DNA of 64,000 bases, taken from Xiphydria camelus (lineage: Eukaryota > Arthropoda > Insecta > Hymenoptera > Xiphydriidae). This document shows, piece by piece, positions 32,143 to 43,407 of the stretch (position 1 is its first letter; each line of letters starts with the position of its first letter). The position numbers and the translations under genes were made by a program. Location of the stretch: assembly GCA_963678675.1 (NCBI GenBank), contig OY783192.1, forward strand, positions 5,404,001 through 5,468,000, given 5' to 3'. The notes below the pieces were generated by a model that was not told the origin of the DNA, did not search any database, and worked only from the letters and a program-made list of their open reading frames with translations.

Positions 32143-32687
32143 CACACAAAGAAACCAGCAGTTTTTATTGCTTCATCCAGTAGCGCTAAAACTCGAGCTC
32201 GTTTTCAAGAATTCGGGTTTTAAATAAAAAAATTGATATATTTAAATTCAATCTGTAATCTGCATACATATTTAATGTCGTATGAAAAAGAAAATGTCCG
32301 AAAAAATAATTATTTGCTGAGTTATAAATGCGTTTCTCTCCATAACACCGTGGCGTCATCAAAACGCCAGAAAGACGAACTTGTTTTTATTTTATTGCGA
32401 GTGCGAGAGAGATAGACCCACAGCACGACGACATAGCTGCATTTAAAACTGTCATTTTCCAGCTCAAATAAGGTCGAAAATGAAAAATGAAAAAACACGG
32501 GGTACATCATTTTTCCCAAATTTTTCGATTCTGCGGTAAAAACCGAATTCGTACAGAGGAAACTGTTCTATGTATTGCTTGCAACAGTAAATAAAAATGT
32601 CATCTCCGTATAAATTCTTGAGAACGAGCTCAAGTCTCAGCGCTAGTGGATGATGCAATAAACGGTGCTGGTTTTTTTCCGTGCATG
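32143..32687. mobile_element. MITE with CACACAAAGAAACCAGCA tip, host of family D copy 3
   Basis: The left arm CAAAGAAACCAGCAGTTTTT, TGCTTCATCCAGTAGCGCT and CTCGAGCTCGTTTTCAAGAA are inverted at 32610-32687. The same arms occur at 44373-44740, there without the insertion. Family D sequence fills 32222-32560. Confidence 0.65.
32222..32560 (+). repeat. Dispersed repeat family D, copy 3
   Basis: Contains TTTAAATTCAATCTGTAATC, AAATGCGTTTCTCTCC, GTGGCGTCATCAAAACGCCAG, CGAGAGAGATAGACCCACAGC and CCAGCTCAAATAAGG in order. It is the most complete uninterrupted copy. Its ends abut the two arms of the surrounding MITE, which suggests an insertion in the loop. Confidence 0.6.
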
Positions 32688-32700
32688 CCAGAATAATGAG

Positions 32701-32992
32701 TACACTGAGAAAAAGGATGTTTCAACATGTAGCAATCAATCCTAGAAAGTATAGGGGAAAAACTCCAGGACAGTTATGAACTCGGTTCAATACTATACTA
32801 TATATAGGACTTATATGTATCTACTGTAAAGGACACAGTCCTGTGTAGGATTCAAATCTACGTTTGACATAAGTAAATAAATTTAATACAATATAGTATT
32901 TAACCGAATTCGTAACTGTTCTTACCTAGAGTTTTTTCCCCATACTTTCTGGGATCGATTGCTACATTTTTAAACATCATATTTCTCAGTGC
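32701..32992. mobile_element. CACTGAG-tipped MITE (GGATGTTTCAACATG group)
   Basis: Tips ACACTGAGAAAAAGGATG and (inverted) GCACTGAGAAATATGATG; then TAGCAATCAATCCTAGAAAG and GGGGAAAAACTC on both arms. The same arm group is at 35969-36774. Confidence 0.7.
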
Positions 32993-33114
32993 AGGTGACA
33001 GCCTCGGCAATATTTTGTTGAATAATTTGCAGCATAGTAACGATTACAATTCGAATAGTGACGATTACTATTCCGCAGGTTACTCAATACAATACTGCCG
33101 AAGTTTTCACCTGC
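32991..33114. mobile_element. Palindrome with GCAGGTGA tips
   Basis: GCAGGTGACAGCCTCGGCAAT against GCAGGTGAAAACTTCGGCAGT (inverted), then AGTAACGATTA against TAATCGTCACTA in the centre. It shares its first bases with the end of the preceding MITE, so insertion was at that tip. Confidence 0.55.
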
Positions 33115-34150
33115 TTACTATTCTGACATAGTAATCGTTACTATTAAATTTGTGTCGTGTTAACTGTCCGTTTCGTATATTCACTCAATACCCGATAAGG
33201 ATATAACCCTCTCCGCTCACTCAATTTAAGATCCTATACGAGAAGATACTCGTTTCCTCTCACCGCCGTTCTCTCCTTCTCGTACCAACGACGGAAGAGA
33301 AGCTCAATGAGGCTGGTTACACGGCTGATCAGGCGCGAACGATCGGCTGCAACCGTCCGGAAAGAAGTGCCGCGGGGCGTTCTTCCGTCGTCGTCATTTT
33401 CGGTCATGAAACTCATCTTATTACGCGGTCGCGCCACTAAATCCACGAGGATACCGCCCGGGCGTTGTTTCGCCCGGCGATAAATGCAAATGCGCCGAAA
33501 GAAAGGAGCCGTAACGAGACGTCGACGAAACGTAATCGTCGACGATGGACGAATAGAGGGACCCGAGGGACCGCGACGGTGGTGCGTGCGTGCCACCGCT
33601 GCAGGCTCTAACAAGGACCCCCGGTGTGGAGGCGGCCACGCTTCGGCCACGCTAAACTAAACCCCCTCTTTCCCGGGACCCTGGCCGCCACCCCCTTCCA
33701 ACCCTCAATGCCATATCGATGGTCCTAGAAACGGCTCGCCTCCATGCTAATAACGCGCGGTGATAGCACGGGCCGCACGCGGCCGCTCCCACACGTTCGA
33801 CGCCCTCGTTCGACCGCCGTTCTCTCGCCTCCTCGCACCCCTTGCCGCCTTACCCTTCCCACCCTTTACGACACCTCATCCGTATATGACTTATGTCCAC
33901 GGTGCGATATCGTTCCGCGGCATAATCGTACGGCGCGAAAATTCTCCCCCGTCCCTCCGCGCTCCGTTCCTCCTACCCTCGTATACGCGTAATGATCGGA
34001 ATATTTCTGGGGCATTAGAGGCGCGGCGGGGGTTGGTAGGTATTTTGTCGTTTAACCCTCGACTCTCCCGGTTCGGGCAGCGTGTGGTATTTCGGCCAGC
34101 TTCGACCGTTTGGGTATTCGTGGTCTGGTTGTTGGATGGAGAGGTGGACT
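33115..34150. other. CpG-rich block, no supported gene
   Basis: Frames at 33234-33650 (minus) and 33760-34155 (plus) overlap several others and contain only low-complexity Arg/Ser/Pro-rich sequence. No splice-bounded exon was recognised. Confidence 0.35.
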
Positions 34151-34154
34151 GTTG

Positions 34155-34460
34155 AAGGTATTTACCTTAAAATATTCAGAACAGGACTAAAGTTTTTATC
34201 GGATACGGATGTTTCTTAAATATCGTACAATCTTCCCTTGAAATTCAGAAAAGCGTCGCATGGATTATGGATTTCTGTAAAGTTGTGCTTTAAAATTAAG
34301 AAACGATCGAAATATTATGAAATTATTAGGTACTTGGAATTAAAATAAATACACTTCCTTTAAAATTAAGAATGTAGGTATATTTTCGTAAATTTAAGGT
34401 ACTTTCGTATATTAATGTGTTTCAAAATCAAGGAAACTTTTAACAGTGTAAAGCAGACGG
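34155..34460 (-). repeat. Dispersed repeat family E, copy 1
   Basis: On the minus strand it reads TAATTTCATAATATTTCGATCG, TTTCTTAATTTTAAAGCACA, and GACGCTTTTCTGAATTTCAAGG, in the same order as copies at 48150-48365 and 62870-63040. No terminal inverted repeat or coding potential is seen. Confidence 0.6.
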
Positions 34461-34850
34461 TAAAAATTGTTTTATTTCATATCATGATGCGTATCTCATT
34501 TAAATGTGCTTATCTGTGATGATTGAATGTAGGGTAAGTATATGGGTGGAAATTTGGGAGTCAGAGTAAGCATCTGTGTGGACAATTAAGTCGTTCATGA
34601 AGGTAAAGACTTTAGTAACAAAGTATATAGGAATCTGAGGGTAATGTTTCAACATTACTAAAGCTTTCCCCTGATTGAGATACTAAATTTTTAGTTAATA
34701 GGAAAATTAAACACAAATATTTTATTAAAGAAGAGTAGATTGATACACTGGTGGAGATGTTCGGTGTTCGCGATGCGGTTGTAGAATATAAATATTCACT
34801 TGTTTTTCTATCTCCAATTTGTGTTACTTCATAAATCTATACATTTCGAC
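34461..34850. other. AT-rich DNA, no gene seen
   Basis: No open frame or repeat family recognised apart from the boundaries of its neighbours. Confidence 0.35.
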
Positions 34851-35036
34851 CGGTACTAGAAAAAAGTACGTATCTTTTTTCACTATCATTATAGAACATC
34901 GTAACTCGTTGCTGTGCAAGAAAAAGTCGTAAGTCACATTTATGACATCGAGGACTTACGATGTTTCCTTGCATAGCAACGAGTTGCGACATTTCTCAAT
35001 GACATGTGAAAAGATACGTGCTTTTCTTTGGTACCG
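34851..35036. mobile_element. Foldback element, CGGTAC tips
   Basis: Left CGGTACTAGAAAAAAGTACGT and right (inverted) CGGTACCAAAGAAAAGCACGT; inner arms CGTAACTCGTTGCTGTGCAAG and GTCGTAAGTC match their complements. Arms about 85 bases around a short loop. Confidence 0.65.
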
Positions 35037-35039
35037 ATC

Positions 35040-35968
35040 AATTTATTTCTACCATATGTACGTATATCCATATCGAAACAATCACATTGCAAGATTTACC
35101 ATATGCAACCTGTATTTAGACACCGAACTTTTTCATCAATGTACAATATGACGGAGCGGTTTCACTGAAAGATCGTATTGCGTGTATCGCGCTATCATTT
35201 ACCGTCGGAATTCACCAACGGTGAATCGCACCGGCAAAAGGGAAAAGACGAGCTCCCCGTCCGCGTCGTAGATACGGATCTTTACCGTGACGACCATCGC
35301 GCTATATAAATGGAGTTATGCACCCCGTGCTCGGCTATTCGCGCAGTTGTATACCCACTCGCGGGGGCTAGGAGAAAGAAAGTGGGAGGTCGAAGGGCGG
35401 AGATTAAGGGCTGCCGAGGAGATGAGTTTGTTAAAAAGGCAGAAGCGGGCCAGCAGCACGCATCAGGGACATCAAAGCGACGAGTTGAAATGAAATCCAA
35501 CCGCGTTGCCCGTCACCCTGCTACCGTCCCTCCCGCGCCCTTTCTTTCTCTCCTCTCTTCTCCGCCCTTGTCTTCCTGACTCTTCTCGCCTCCCTACGCT
35601 CTCCTCTCCACCTCCTTCCGTCTAACTTTTCATCCTTTTCTTCCATTTCCTCGGGCGGGAGGAGAGAGTCCCGCGAGAGAGCGGGGACTGCCCTTCTCGC
35701 AATTTTACCCCGCTGCTACCCTTTGCAGTGTGTCAATACTCGCGATGTTTCTTTGACTCTTGGAATTGAGTACACGACGCGACGTTACGTTGCACAGATA
35801 TTCGTATATCGTTCGTGCGCATCGGAGATGAGCAACTACTGGTTGTGCAGTTTGAGGCGCGTCCGAAAAGTTTACTTAGAATTGCCGATTTTCGATCTTC
35901 CCCGTATAGGTACTCTGTTGGAGCTTTTGGAAGAAATTGGAAATACGTTCGAATCATATTTTGGTTAT
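35040..35968. other. GC-richer DNA with a TATA-like motif, no gene
   Basis: TATATAAA at 35303-35310 is followed by GC-richer sequence and TC-rich tracts (35520-35650). Frames on both strands lack domains. A promoter is possible but no transcript can be assigned. Confidence 0.3.
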
Positions 35969-36175
35969 ACACGGAGAAAAATGATGTTTTAAAATGTAAA
36001 TAGCAATCAATCTCACAAAGTATGGGGAAAAAACTTCAGACAAGAGATCTAGTAATAGAGCAGTTATAAATTCGAATAAATACTATAAATAAAATAATAC
36101 TATTTTACATAGTATATAAAAAATTTACTACTGTCAGACATAAATTTAAATTCTATACAATCCTAGCAGTAGGTA

Positions 36176-36371
36176 TACTGAGAAAAAAAAAAGGATTAAA
36201 AATTATTCTGTCAGAAGGATAATCTGAGTACGAAAGGTAAAATAGATCAAAAATGATCCTAAAGAAGGTTACATTTTAAACCCTGGAAGGATAATTTTTG
36301 ATCTATTTTACCTTTCGTACTCAGATTATCCGTTCAACAGAATAATTTTTAATCATTTTTTTCTCAGTGTA
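36176..36371. mobile_element. CACTGAG-tipped MITE (GATTAAAAATTATTCTG group)
   Basis: Tips TACTGAGAAAAAAAAAAGG and (inverted) ACACTGAGAAAAAAATGATT. The arms are near-perfect through GGATAATCTGAGTACGAAAGG. A second copy is at 51666-51864, nearly identical. Confidence 0.75.
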
Positions 36372-36374
36372 CAT

Positions 36375-36584
36375 ACACTGAGAGAAGAGCTTATTTGTAG
36401 TTAATAAACGTATACTGTATTATGGCAAAAGAAATATTTCGTCGTTAGTTACTAGAATATCTCTTTCGTACAAACAGAAATAGAGTAATAGCTAATGAAT
36501 ATTTGTTTGGCTCAAAAAAATACTTCTTTTGCCATAATCAAATATACATACATTCATTATAAATAAACTCTTTTCTCTATGTAT
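36375..36584. mobile_element. CACTGAG-tipped MITE (TTATGGCAAAAGAA group)
   Basis: Tips ACACTGAGAGAAGAGCTTAT and (inverted) ACATAGAGAAAAGAGTTTAT, then TATTATGGCAAAAGAA on both arms. A solo arm of this group is at 5318-5393. Confidence 0.65.
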
Positions 36585-36795
36585 AAGTCCTACCGAGACT
36601 AGATGAACGAACATGCCGCGAGAGACTGCCGTGTCTCTTGATATGATATAGTATTTAACCGAATTCATAATTGTTCAATCATTACATTTCTTATAAGGTA
36701 GATATTCCTGCAGCTTTTCCTCCATATTTTCTGGAATTGATTGCTACATTTTGAAACATCCCTTTTCTCAGTATACGGTACCTATTTAATTAGAC

Positions 36796-36993
36796 GCAAG
36801 GAAAAAAAATAATTTGTTAGTGTAACATTATTTAAATAACCGTAATAAATACATGAGTTAACTTTAACTCAAATATTTATTAGTGTAACTTTGTGTAACT
36901 AGTGTAATTAGCGTAACAAATATTTATTACACTACAATGATTTGTTAGTGTAACATTATTTAAGTTACCGTAATAAATTATTTTTTCACTGCG
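36796..36993. mobile_element. Diverged MITE with internal direct repeat
   Basis: Ends GCAAGGAAAAAAAATAATTTG and (inverted) GCAGTGAAAAAATAATTTA. TTGTTAGTGTAACATTATTTAA occurs at about 36813 and again at 36933 as a direct repeat, so the two halves are not simple mirror images. Confidence 0.45.
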
Positions 36994-39160
36994 CTAAATT
37001 ATCGACATTGCGCTCGCAGAAAGTATTATACGTCATTGCCAAGCGAGTCTGTAATTGAAATGCCAAAGACTCGAAACGCCCCGCAAGTCGAGGGAAGTTC
37101 TGAAACGCGGCCGCACGAGCTTTATCCCGCGACGCAACGCAAATGCAAAGTGACAATAGATAATCTAATATGCCGGTCCCGCTTGCCCGGTAATATTCCC
37201 TTCAATTTGTACGGTAAGGTATTTTGGATAATTTGGTTAGGTAAAAACATTTCGGGAGGAACTGCAAACTTTCTTTCCCTCGTCAAAGCCGCGCGAGAGC
37301 CCTGGGCCCTCGGAACTTGAAAGGAGCCTCTTTCAGTTCGCTGATTCGATTCAAATTTCTTGCACGAGAACGATCAGATCATAAATATGTATCCCTCCGT
37401 AACCGCGCTGAATTCATGGAAATTCTTTAATTAAGTTATTTTGGTTTTCCGCGAGATGGCAAAGCGTCTGGTGGGAAATCCTTGTGGGAAGCGTGCAGCT
37501 TCGGAATCTTCTTAGGTAGGTACTAGAGAACTTTCGGTGTGTGTCATCTGCAGCCCGAGTCGATAGAATTTTGCGTCAACCATGTCGGAACTCTTCGCCC
37601 GCGGAATCGCGCGTTACACCCGCTGAAATCGCTTATAACGCGCTCAACGAGCGTTGCACCTTCCGCGCGTACCTCCAAACTCGTTTAGAGTCGCTCCCGT
37701 TAAGTCTATTACCCTTTCAATCGTTTCTCTCAGAGTTATGTTAACCGTTAGTCAGGCTAAAATTCTCTCGGGTACATATACGTTGCTTCGAAACGCACAA
37801 ATTCACGCGAGCGACGCCTAAATTAATATTTCCACAGACTCGAAACTCGTTTGGATTTTATTTATCCGCTCGAACGGTTCCGCGGCTCCTACAGTCGACA
37901 CCGAGAATTACTACACACTCACTCGAGCGCACGCGAATGTATTAGCATTTGAAATTTACACCGGAACTGGTTATACGTCCTTCCTAAAAGATATCCTCGT
38001 AAACCACGTCGTTAACGCGAACGCCGCCGTACCTACGCCGCGCCATGCCCAAAAGCAAATCTAAATTCGCTTTCCACCGTACGAATAATTTAACGCGCCC
38101 TCGACGACGCGAGGCGTCGAAACATTCTTAATTGCGAGTTAATACCTACACACTCGTCACGCGCGCGCGTCTGCTCGCAACGTGAAACGCGACGCGGGTA
38201 GCCGCGTCGTTACGCAGCCATTTGTAGCAGTTTAATTTTCTCCGGTACACCGGAGGCGTCGGCAAACCGGAGCAGCAGCCGGAGAGCAGCGCGAGTGTGC
38301 GAGGGCTCAAAGGGGGTTTGGACCGGGCTGTCTAATGACTTGTTACCAACGTCGTCGACGTAACGAGGCCACCGATAAGTGGCAGCGGGTGTCGCGCAGC
38401 ATGTGAGCAGGGGTTGGCTCGCGTACCTACGACCTACAGCCTGTACCACCTACCTACCTACCTACCTAGTACGCTCACCGCTTCTCGTCCCCTTCTCGCG
38501 GCGCGCGTACACGGCCTTCCGCCTTTCTCCACCACTCTATTCCCTTTGCGAAGTGCCTAGGCGTCTCTATAGCAACCCACCGCGCCGTTGGCAGACAAGA
38601 GAACGCCGCTGGGGCCCACCTACACCTGCGTCGAAACACGGGTGGGTGTTCTCTCGCGTCGGACGAGAAGGGATACGACGGTACGAGAGGTGATCCGTTT
38701 CGAAAACTCGTCTCACCCCGTGCCGCGTCGCTCCTCGTTCGCGAACGAATTTCAAACGACGATGGAGGGACTCGAGCGTCTTTGTCGGAATCGCTCCGCT
38801 AACTCGCGCGGTATTCCTCGCGGACTCGAGTGCCTTGGAAGCTGCGTGCAAGGGAGCCGCGATCGTGAGCGCTGATAACTCGCGTAAAACGCCTCGCACG
38901 AGCAGCACGTGTGAACGTTACGTAGTCGATTGAGCGCGGTGGGGCAGTGCCCCCTGTACTTGATGAATCGTCCGCACGTGCCTGCCCACGCACCGCTGCC
39001 TAATTACATGCCGATCAACGGGGGTTGAGAGTTTTTGGCCTCTCCGCGAAAATTCGAAACGTTATTCGAGTTATTTCTTTAGTCTTATCAGCGATATCGT
39101 GCGAACGATCGTATATCTATATGTTGCGGAGCTCCTGTTATTGTAAATTATATATAAGTA
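36994..39160. other. CpG-rich DNA, no supported gene
   Basis: Plus frame 37036-37320 and the many frames at 38200-39000 on both strands have no recognised domain. A CCTA tandem (CTACCTACCTACCTACCTA) stands at 38448-38467. CpG density is highest at 38000-38900. Confidence 0.35.
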
Positions 39161-39370
39161 TGTGTCGTAGGCAAAATGGTCATTTCAGGCAAATAGCTTT
39201 TATGGCTCCGCCGATTCTAGCCTAACTTAACCTAACCTAATCTAACTTCACCGAATCGAATTTATTTATATTTCAATGTGTTAGTTGACGTTAGGTTAGG
39301 TTAAAATCGGCGGAGCGAGCGAAGTCACAAAAGTTATTTGCCTGCAATGACCATTTGCCTACGACATATG
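39161..39370. mobile_element. Foldback element, GTCGTAGGCAAA tips
   Basis: TGTCGTAGGCAAAATGGTCATT and (inverted) TGTCGTAGGCAAATGGTCATTG, then CAGGCAAATA and CTCCGCCGATT against their complements. The loop side carries CCTAACCTAA on one arm and TTAGGTTAGG on the other. Confidence 0.65.
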
Positions 39371-39580
39371 CACTGATAAGAAAAATGCAGTCCAATCAAC
39401 TAAATGTTGACAATTGACTCTCCTTTAGTTGACTCGAGTGATATTTTTATCGAATCGACGAAGCAATTTATCGAATTTACGAAGCGATGATTGATTCGAC
39501 GAGAATATCATTCGAGTTAACTGAGGAAGAGTCAGTTGACAACGTTTGCTTGATTCAACTGCACATTTGTTATCAATATA
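39371..39580. mobile_element. Foldback with GTTGAC/GTCAAC arms
   Basis: The left tip GCACTGATAAGAAAAATGCAG is followed by CAACTAAATGTTGACAATTGAC; the right arm is the inverted AACGTTGTCAACTGACTCTTC. CGAATCGACGAAGC and ATCATTCGAGTTAAC mirror each other near the centre. The tip is a distant CACTGAG variant. Confidence 0.5.
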
Positions 39581-39609
39581 TTCTCAATCGCGAAACAACG
39601 ACACTCTTT

Positions 39610-39850
39610 ACAGGGTGTAACAGCTAAGAGGGCTGAAATAGGAGGAGCCTAATTCTGTTCAGTATTAGTACACTGACCAACGACATGACCTTCTACGATC
39701 TCCGTTTCTCGGAACCAACTCGGCTGTCAACTCTTTGTCAAAATAAGTCAAAATGAGAGGATCGTAGGAAGTCATACCATTGATCAGTATATAAATTCTT
39801 AACAGAATGGGCTCCTCCTGTTTCAGCTCTCTTAGCCAATACACCCTGTA
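39610..39850. mobile_element. Foldback family F, copy 1
   Basis: Tips TACAGGGTGTAACAGCTAAG and (inverted) TACAGGGTGTATTGGCTAAG, then GGGCTGAAATAGGAGGAGCC and TAATTCTGTTCAG. The same arms and inner blocks (CTTTGTCAAA, GTCATACCATTG) occur at 57267-57492. Confidence 0.7.
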
Positions 39851-41627
39851 TAACACCGATTCGTCCAAGTCCCTCGCGATGTTCTTCGCTCGCGTTCCCC
39901 CCGCCTTGTCCTCCTCGAATCGACGAGACCCGCTATATTCACGGATTCACGGAGCGAAACACCGCGAGCGCGCACTCGGAGATCGACCCGATCCGCATCT
40001 ATTTCCCACCCTTAAAATTCTCCGGTGTGGCGTGAGTCGTGGATTGATGTGTTTGCCGGGGCCGTTGATAGATGGAGGCGCCCGTGTTTTCGGCGCCCTT
40101 CCCACCACCCCCCTTAACGTAGACAAATGCTTCCTACCCTCCCAACAAATATCACCGAGATTTATTATGCGAGACCTCTTCGCGGTCTGCCACGCGACGA
40201 CGTCGCCGCTCTCCTCGGTAGTTTTGGATCCGAGAGAGGACGAAAAAAGGATCGGCGTACTTTCGCGCGACGACCGACTCACCCTCTATGGTAATCGCGT
40301 ACGTATATATTCCTACGTCTCTTCGCGTCAGGCTTACCGATAACCTCGCCGATTCGCTCACAAACTTGCCGGATACTTTTTACCCTCGCGCCGGTCGATC
40401 GACTTTTTACGCACGCCGCACGCGTTTCGCCAGAAATTCGAGGCGCGAGAATCGCGCTCCCGCGCGCTGGCCGTTCCGCAGTCGCGATAAAGAACGACGG
40501 ATTTACGACGCGACTGGCCCCTGCAGGCGATTTATCGATGCAGCGGCCAGAGAAGGACGCTTTTATAACGCGCGGGTGCGAATACCCACCTATACGCCGC
40601 GCCGGGTCGAGAGTGATAAATTTGTCGTCGCGAGTTCGCGCAATTTTGGAGGTATTTTTTTATTTCGTTCGTATTCGTTATCACCTCGAATCGGTGTGTT
40701 ATACGCGCATATACGTATACGCCGTACGTTTATTATCGCCATTAACACGATTAAACGTCGCGCGTCTCCGCCGAGCCCCGATTCCACGAAGAAACGAACC
40801 GTGCGCCCGCCGCCTCGCCGGTTGGCTGCGATTCATTATCGTTACGCGCGGGTCGGATGATGCGCGCCGGGAAAACGCGCGCGGATCACGTCGCCGGGCC
40901 ACAAATTATTACGGATATAAAAGCGCCGCGAAATGACGGTATACGTATAACCTATACCGAGAGGACCGGGCGGCGTACGCGTCGGCCGATCTCGTCGCAT
41001 ATTTGTGGCTCGGCTATCCGGTCGTAAATAAAGTCCCGCTAAAAACAAAAACATACCGAAATAACGAACAAATGTGGCCATCACTTCTGGTACATAAAAC
41101 GTTCTTCCGCACGCCGCGTACGGGTCCCCGCACACATCGGGGAAATTCGAAAAGAGCGTACGACGGCGAGACCGCGGGACGCGATAGGGGGGGGGGGGGT
41201 ACGCGTAGGTGGTCGTGAGAAAGGGGGAAACGAGCGTATACGCGTACCGGAGCGGAAAAGTCGAAACCGCCCCGGGTATATCGAGGATCGAGTAGACTGT
41301 AGAAAATTGGCGGTGGAAAGCAGTTTGGAGTAAGTGGGAAGGGGGTAGAGGGGAAGAGAGCCATCGCGGTGTTAATAATATCACTTTCGATCGCGAGGCA
41401 ACCATCGCGTATTCTCCACAGTTTACGACTCACTTTCTCGAATACTCGTTTGAGTCTTGTTTTATTGCCGCGTCGCCTTTTCGTCCGCATGTACAGTTTG
41501 TATCTAGAATCGCTGCTGCTGTCGCGAAGTAGTAACAGCCCGTCTTCGATGGACTCGCTCCCACGCGCGAGTACGTATTGAAGTTTCTACGCTAGAACGT
41601 CCGATGGGACGCGAGCCGTGAGATACC
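39851..41627. other. CpG-rich block, no supported gene
   Basis: Very many overlapping frames on both strands with Arg/Ala/Pro-rich translations. CGCG runs are frequent and a G run stands at 41188-41199. It resembles the block at 10640-12570 in composition. Confidence 0.4.
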
Positions 41628-42511
41628 TAGGGTAAGAGAGAGTGTCCCAATTACTGCTACTTTAGGCTTATACATAGTAGTCAATCATTTTAGGATTGCA
41701 TTTTTTTTTTGCGGATAATCTAGTTTTTTTATACCACAATGTAATATATTTTTAGTATAAAAGAGGATTATGACCCTTAAAATCCTGAGAAATAATGTAA
41801 AATTAATTAAATTCTAAGTTTTTTTGTATGTACCTATTACTGCCACGTGAAAACGATTAAGAACTAATTACTGCCTCTCTCTGTTACTGCCATCTTATAC
41901 AGAACAGTGTCACCCAATTCTTTCCAGTCGTACTGAATACTGTCGCCCAGTTACTGCCAGTTGTACTGACCGGATCCAACCATCAACGGGGGTCAATGAT
42001 GAAAGAGACGAATGCGACGAACTCTCAGACGAACCGACTATAACCGAAGCAGAACCTTCATTTACACGACGTGGCAGTCCCCATTACTACCGGCAGTAAT
42101 AGAGACAAGCCTAAACAATTTTACCAATTGCTGCCACTTTCACATATGTACAAAAATCTGTTAAAAACTTACTTTATTAGGAACATCTTTATTAACGATA
42201 GTTCTTCTATATTTCTTGACAACACATTTTCATTATAATAGTAAACCAGATAGTAAAGTTATATACTTACTCTGTTCAGCTAGTTTATTTCACGTCGCGT
42301 AGTTAAGACTATAGAAATTTTCAGGCTAGAATATTTCAGTATTATTTATCCATTAAGAAAATTAGTTAATACAGTTTCTTTTGTGACTATGTGTTTAATA
42401 AAGATTTATAATATACCACTATGATTTCTTTTCCAGTCATAGATTCCAGTTTTATTTTTTATTTCAAACGAAACAAATAAAATAGCAGTAATTGGGACAC
42501 TCTTACCCTAT
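41628..42511. mobile_element. TAGGGTAAGAG-tipped element with ATTACTGCC iterons
   Basis: The left end GGGTAAGAGAGAGTGTCCC then AATTACTGCTACTTTA and the right end (inverted) GGGTAAGAGTGTCCC then AATTACTGCTATTTTA; TA flanks both. Variants of (A/G)TTACTGCC occur also at about 41835, 41868, 41884, 41954, 42085 and 42126. A short acidic frame near 41990-42100 may be a transposase tail. Non-autonomous; pogo/Tc1-like superfamily is a guess. Confidence 0.6.
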
Positions 42512-42551
42512 ACGTAAATATGTAGTACTACTTGTCCGTGATACGTAGATG

Positions 42552-42788
42552 TGCACCTATAGCGTCAATGATTTTGATCGACCCGCTTTGGGTGACGATA
42601 CTTCTATCGAGTCGACCGTAGCTGAAAGATTCGAGTGAATTTAGTGTTTTGCTATGAAGCCTAAATTTGATTGGTGCTTCATGACAAAACAGAAGATCTG
42701 CTCGTACCGTTCAACTACGGTCGGCTCGATAAGAGTACCATGATCCAAAGCGGGTTGATTTGAACCATTGACGCTAAGTGTATGCACA
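42552..42788. mobile_element. Foldback with TAGCGTCAATG arms
   Basis: GCACCTATAGCGTCAATGATTT and (inverted) GCATACACTTAGCGTCAATGG; inner CGACCCGCTTTGG and CGAGTCGACCGTAG match their complements. Arms about 95 bases. Confidence 0.6.
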
Positions 42789-43318
42789 GTTGGCGTATTG
42801 CACTTGTCATCTCTAGCTGAACTATAAGAAATGGGAGTGTGCATAAATTATGTAAGGGTTTTAGTGGGAGGGGGAGTCAAACAGTTTCTTACGAAGTCAT
42901 ACGAGGAGGAAGGGAGGTATAATTCAAATTTTATGTAAAATAATGGGTAATATTCAATTTCGGTGTAGAAATATGTTAGGGACAGCGTTACATTCCCCTA
43001 TTAACGATATGATTAGATTCCTATCAGGCTGGATTTTGTGGATATTTCGTGAACTAATGGCGCCACTTCAATGGCAGGGGACTTCTGGTAAGATCCTTAA
43101 TGGGTCCAAATATGGCTCTAACTTTTCTGATAGAAATGATATGATGTAAACGTTACATTTCCAGATCACAATCCCTATAAGACTCCCCTTAGGAATCCTT
43201 TTAAATCCCTAACCAAATTTCTATATGGGTTTTTATATAAATTAATGAGTTGAATTTATCGTACATTTTTTAAATAGCTTGTTCATAAAATGTTTACTGT
43301 AAATATGTATATAATAAT

Positions 43319-43394
43319 AGGTGTACAACTTTGCTTCCGCCGTTTTTTCCATAAGCTATTTATAGAAAAACAGCAGTAGCAAAGTTGTACACCT
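43319..43394. mobile_element. 76-bp hairpin, AGGTGTACAACTTTGCT tips
   Basis: AGGTGTACAACTTTGCTTCCG and (inverted) AGGTGTACAACTTTGCTACTG enclose a short AT-rich loop. Very small MITE; both tips identical for 17 bases. Confidence 0.7.
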
Positions 43395-43407
43395 AATGTG
43401 ATAATAT

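Larger units (their letters stand above)
35969..36774. mobile_element. CACTGAG-type MITE split by two insertions
   Basis: The left arm ACACGGAGAAAAATGATG with TAGCAATCAATCTCACAAAG and the right arm (inverted) ATACTGAGAAAAGGGATG with TAGCAATCAATTCCAGAAA belong together and match 32701-32992. They are separated by the two further MITEs at 36176-36371 and 36375-36584. Confidence 0.65.

Noticed and set aside
33234..33650. 138-codon minus-strand frame
   Set aside because: Overlaps other open frames and has no domain; likely a shadow of GC-rich composition.
39215..39305. Telomere-like CCTAACCTAA / TTAGGTTAGG
   Set aside because: Only two or three units, once per arm of a foldback; not a telomeric array.
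39807..41490. Plus frames of 178 and 190 codons and minus frames of 158 and 187 codons
   Set aside because: Same reason: low-complexity translations in a CpG-rich block, several frames open at once.
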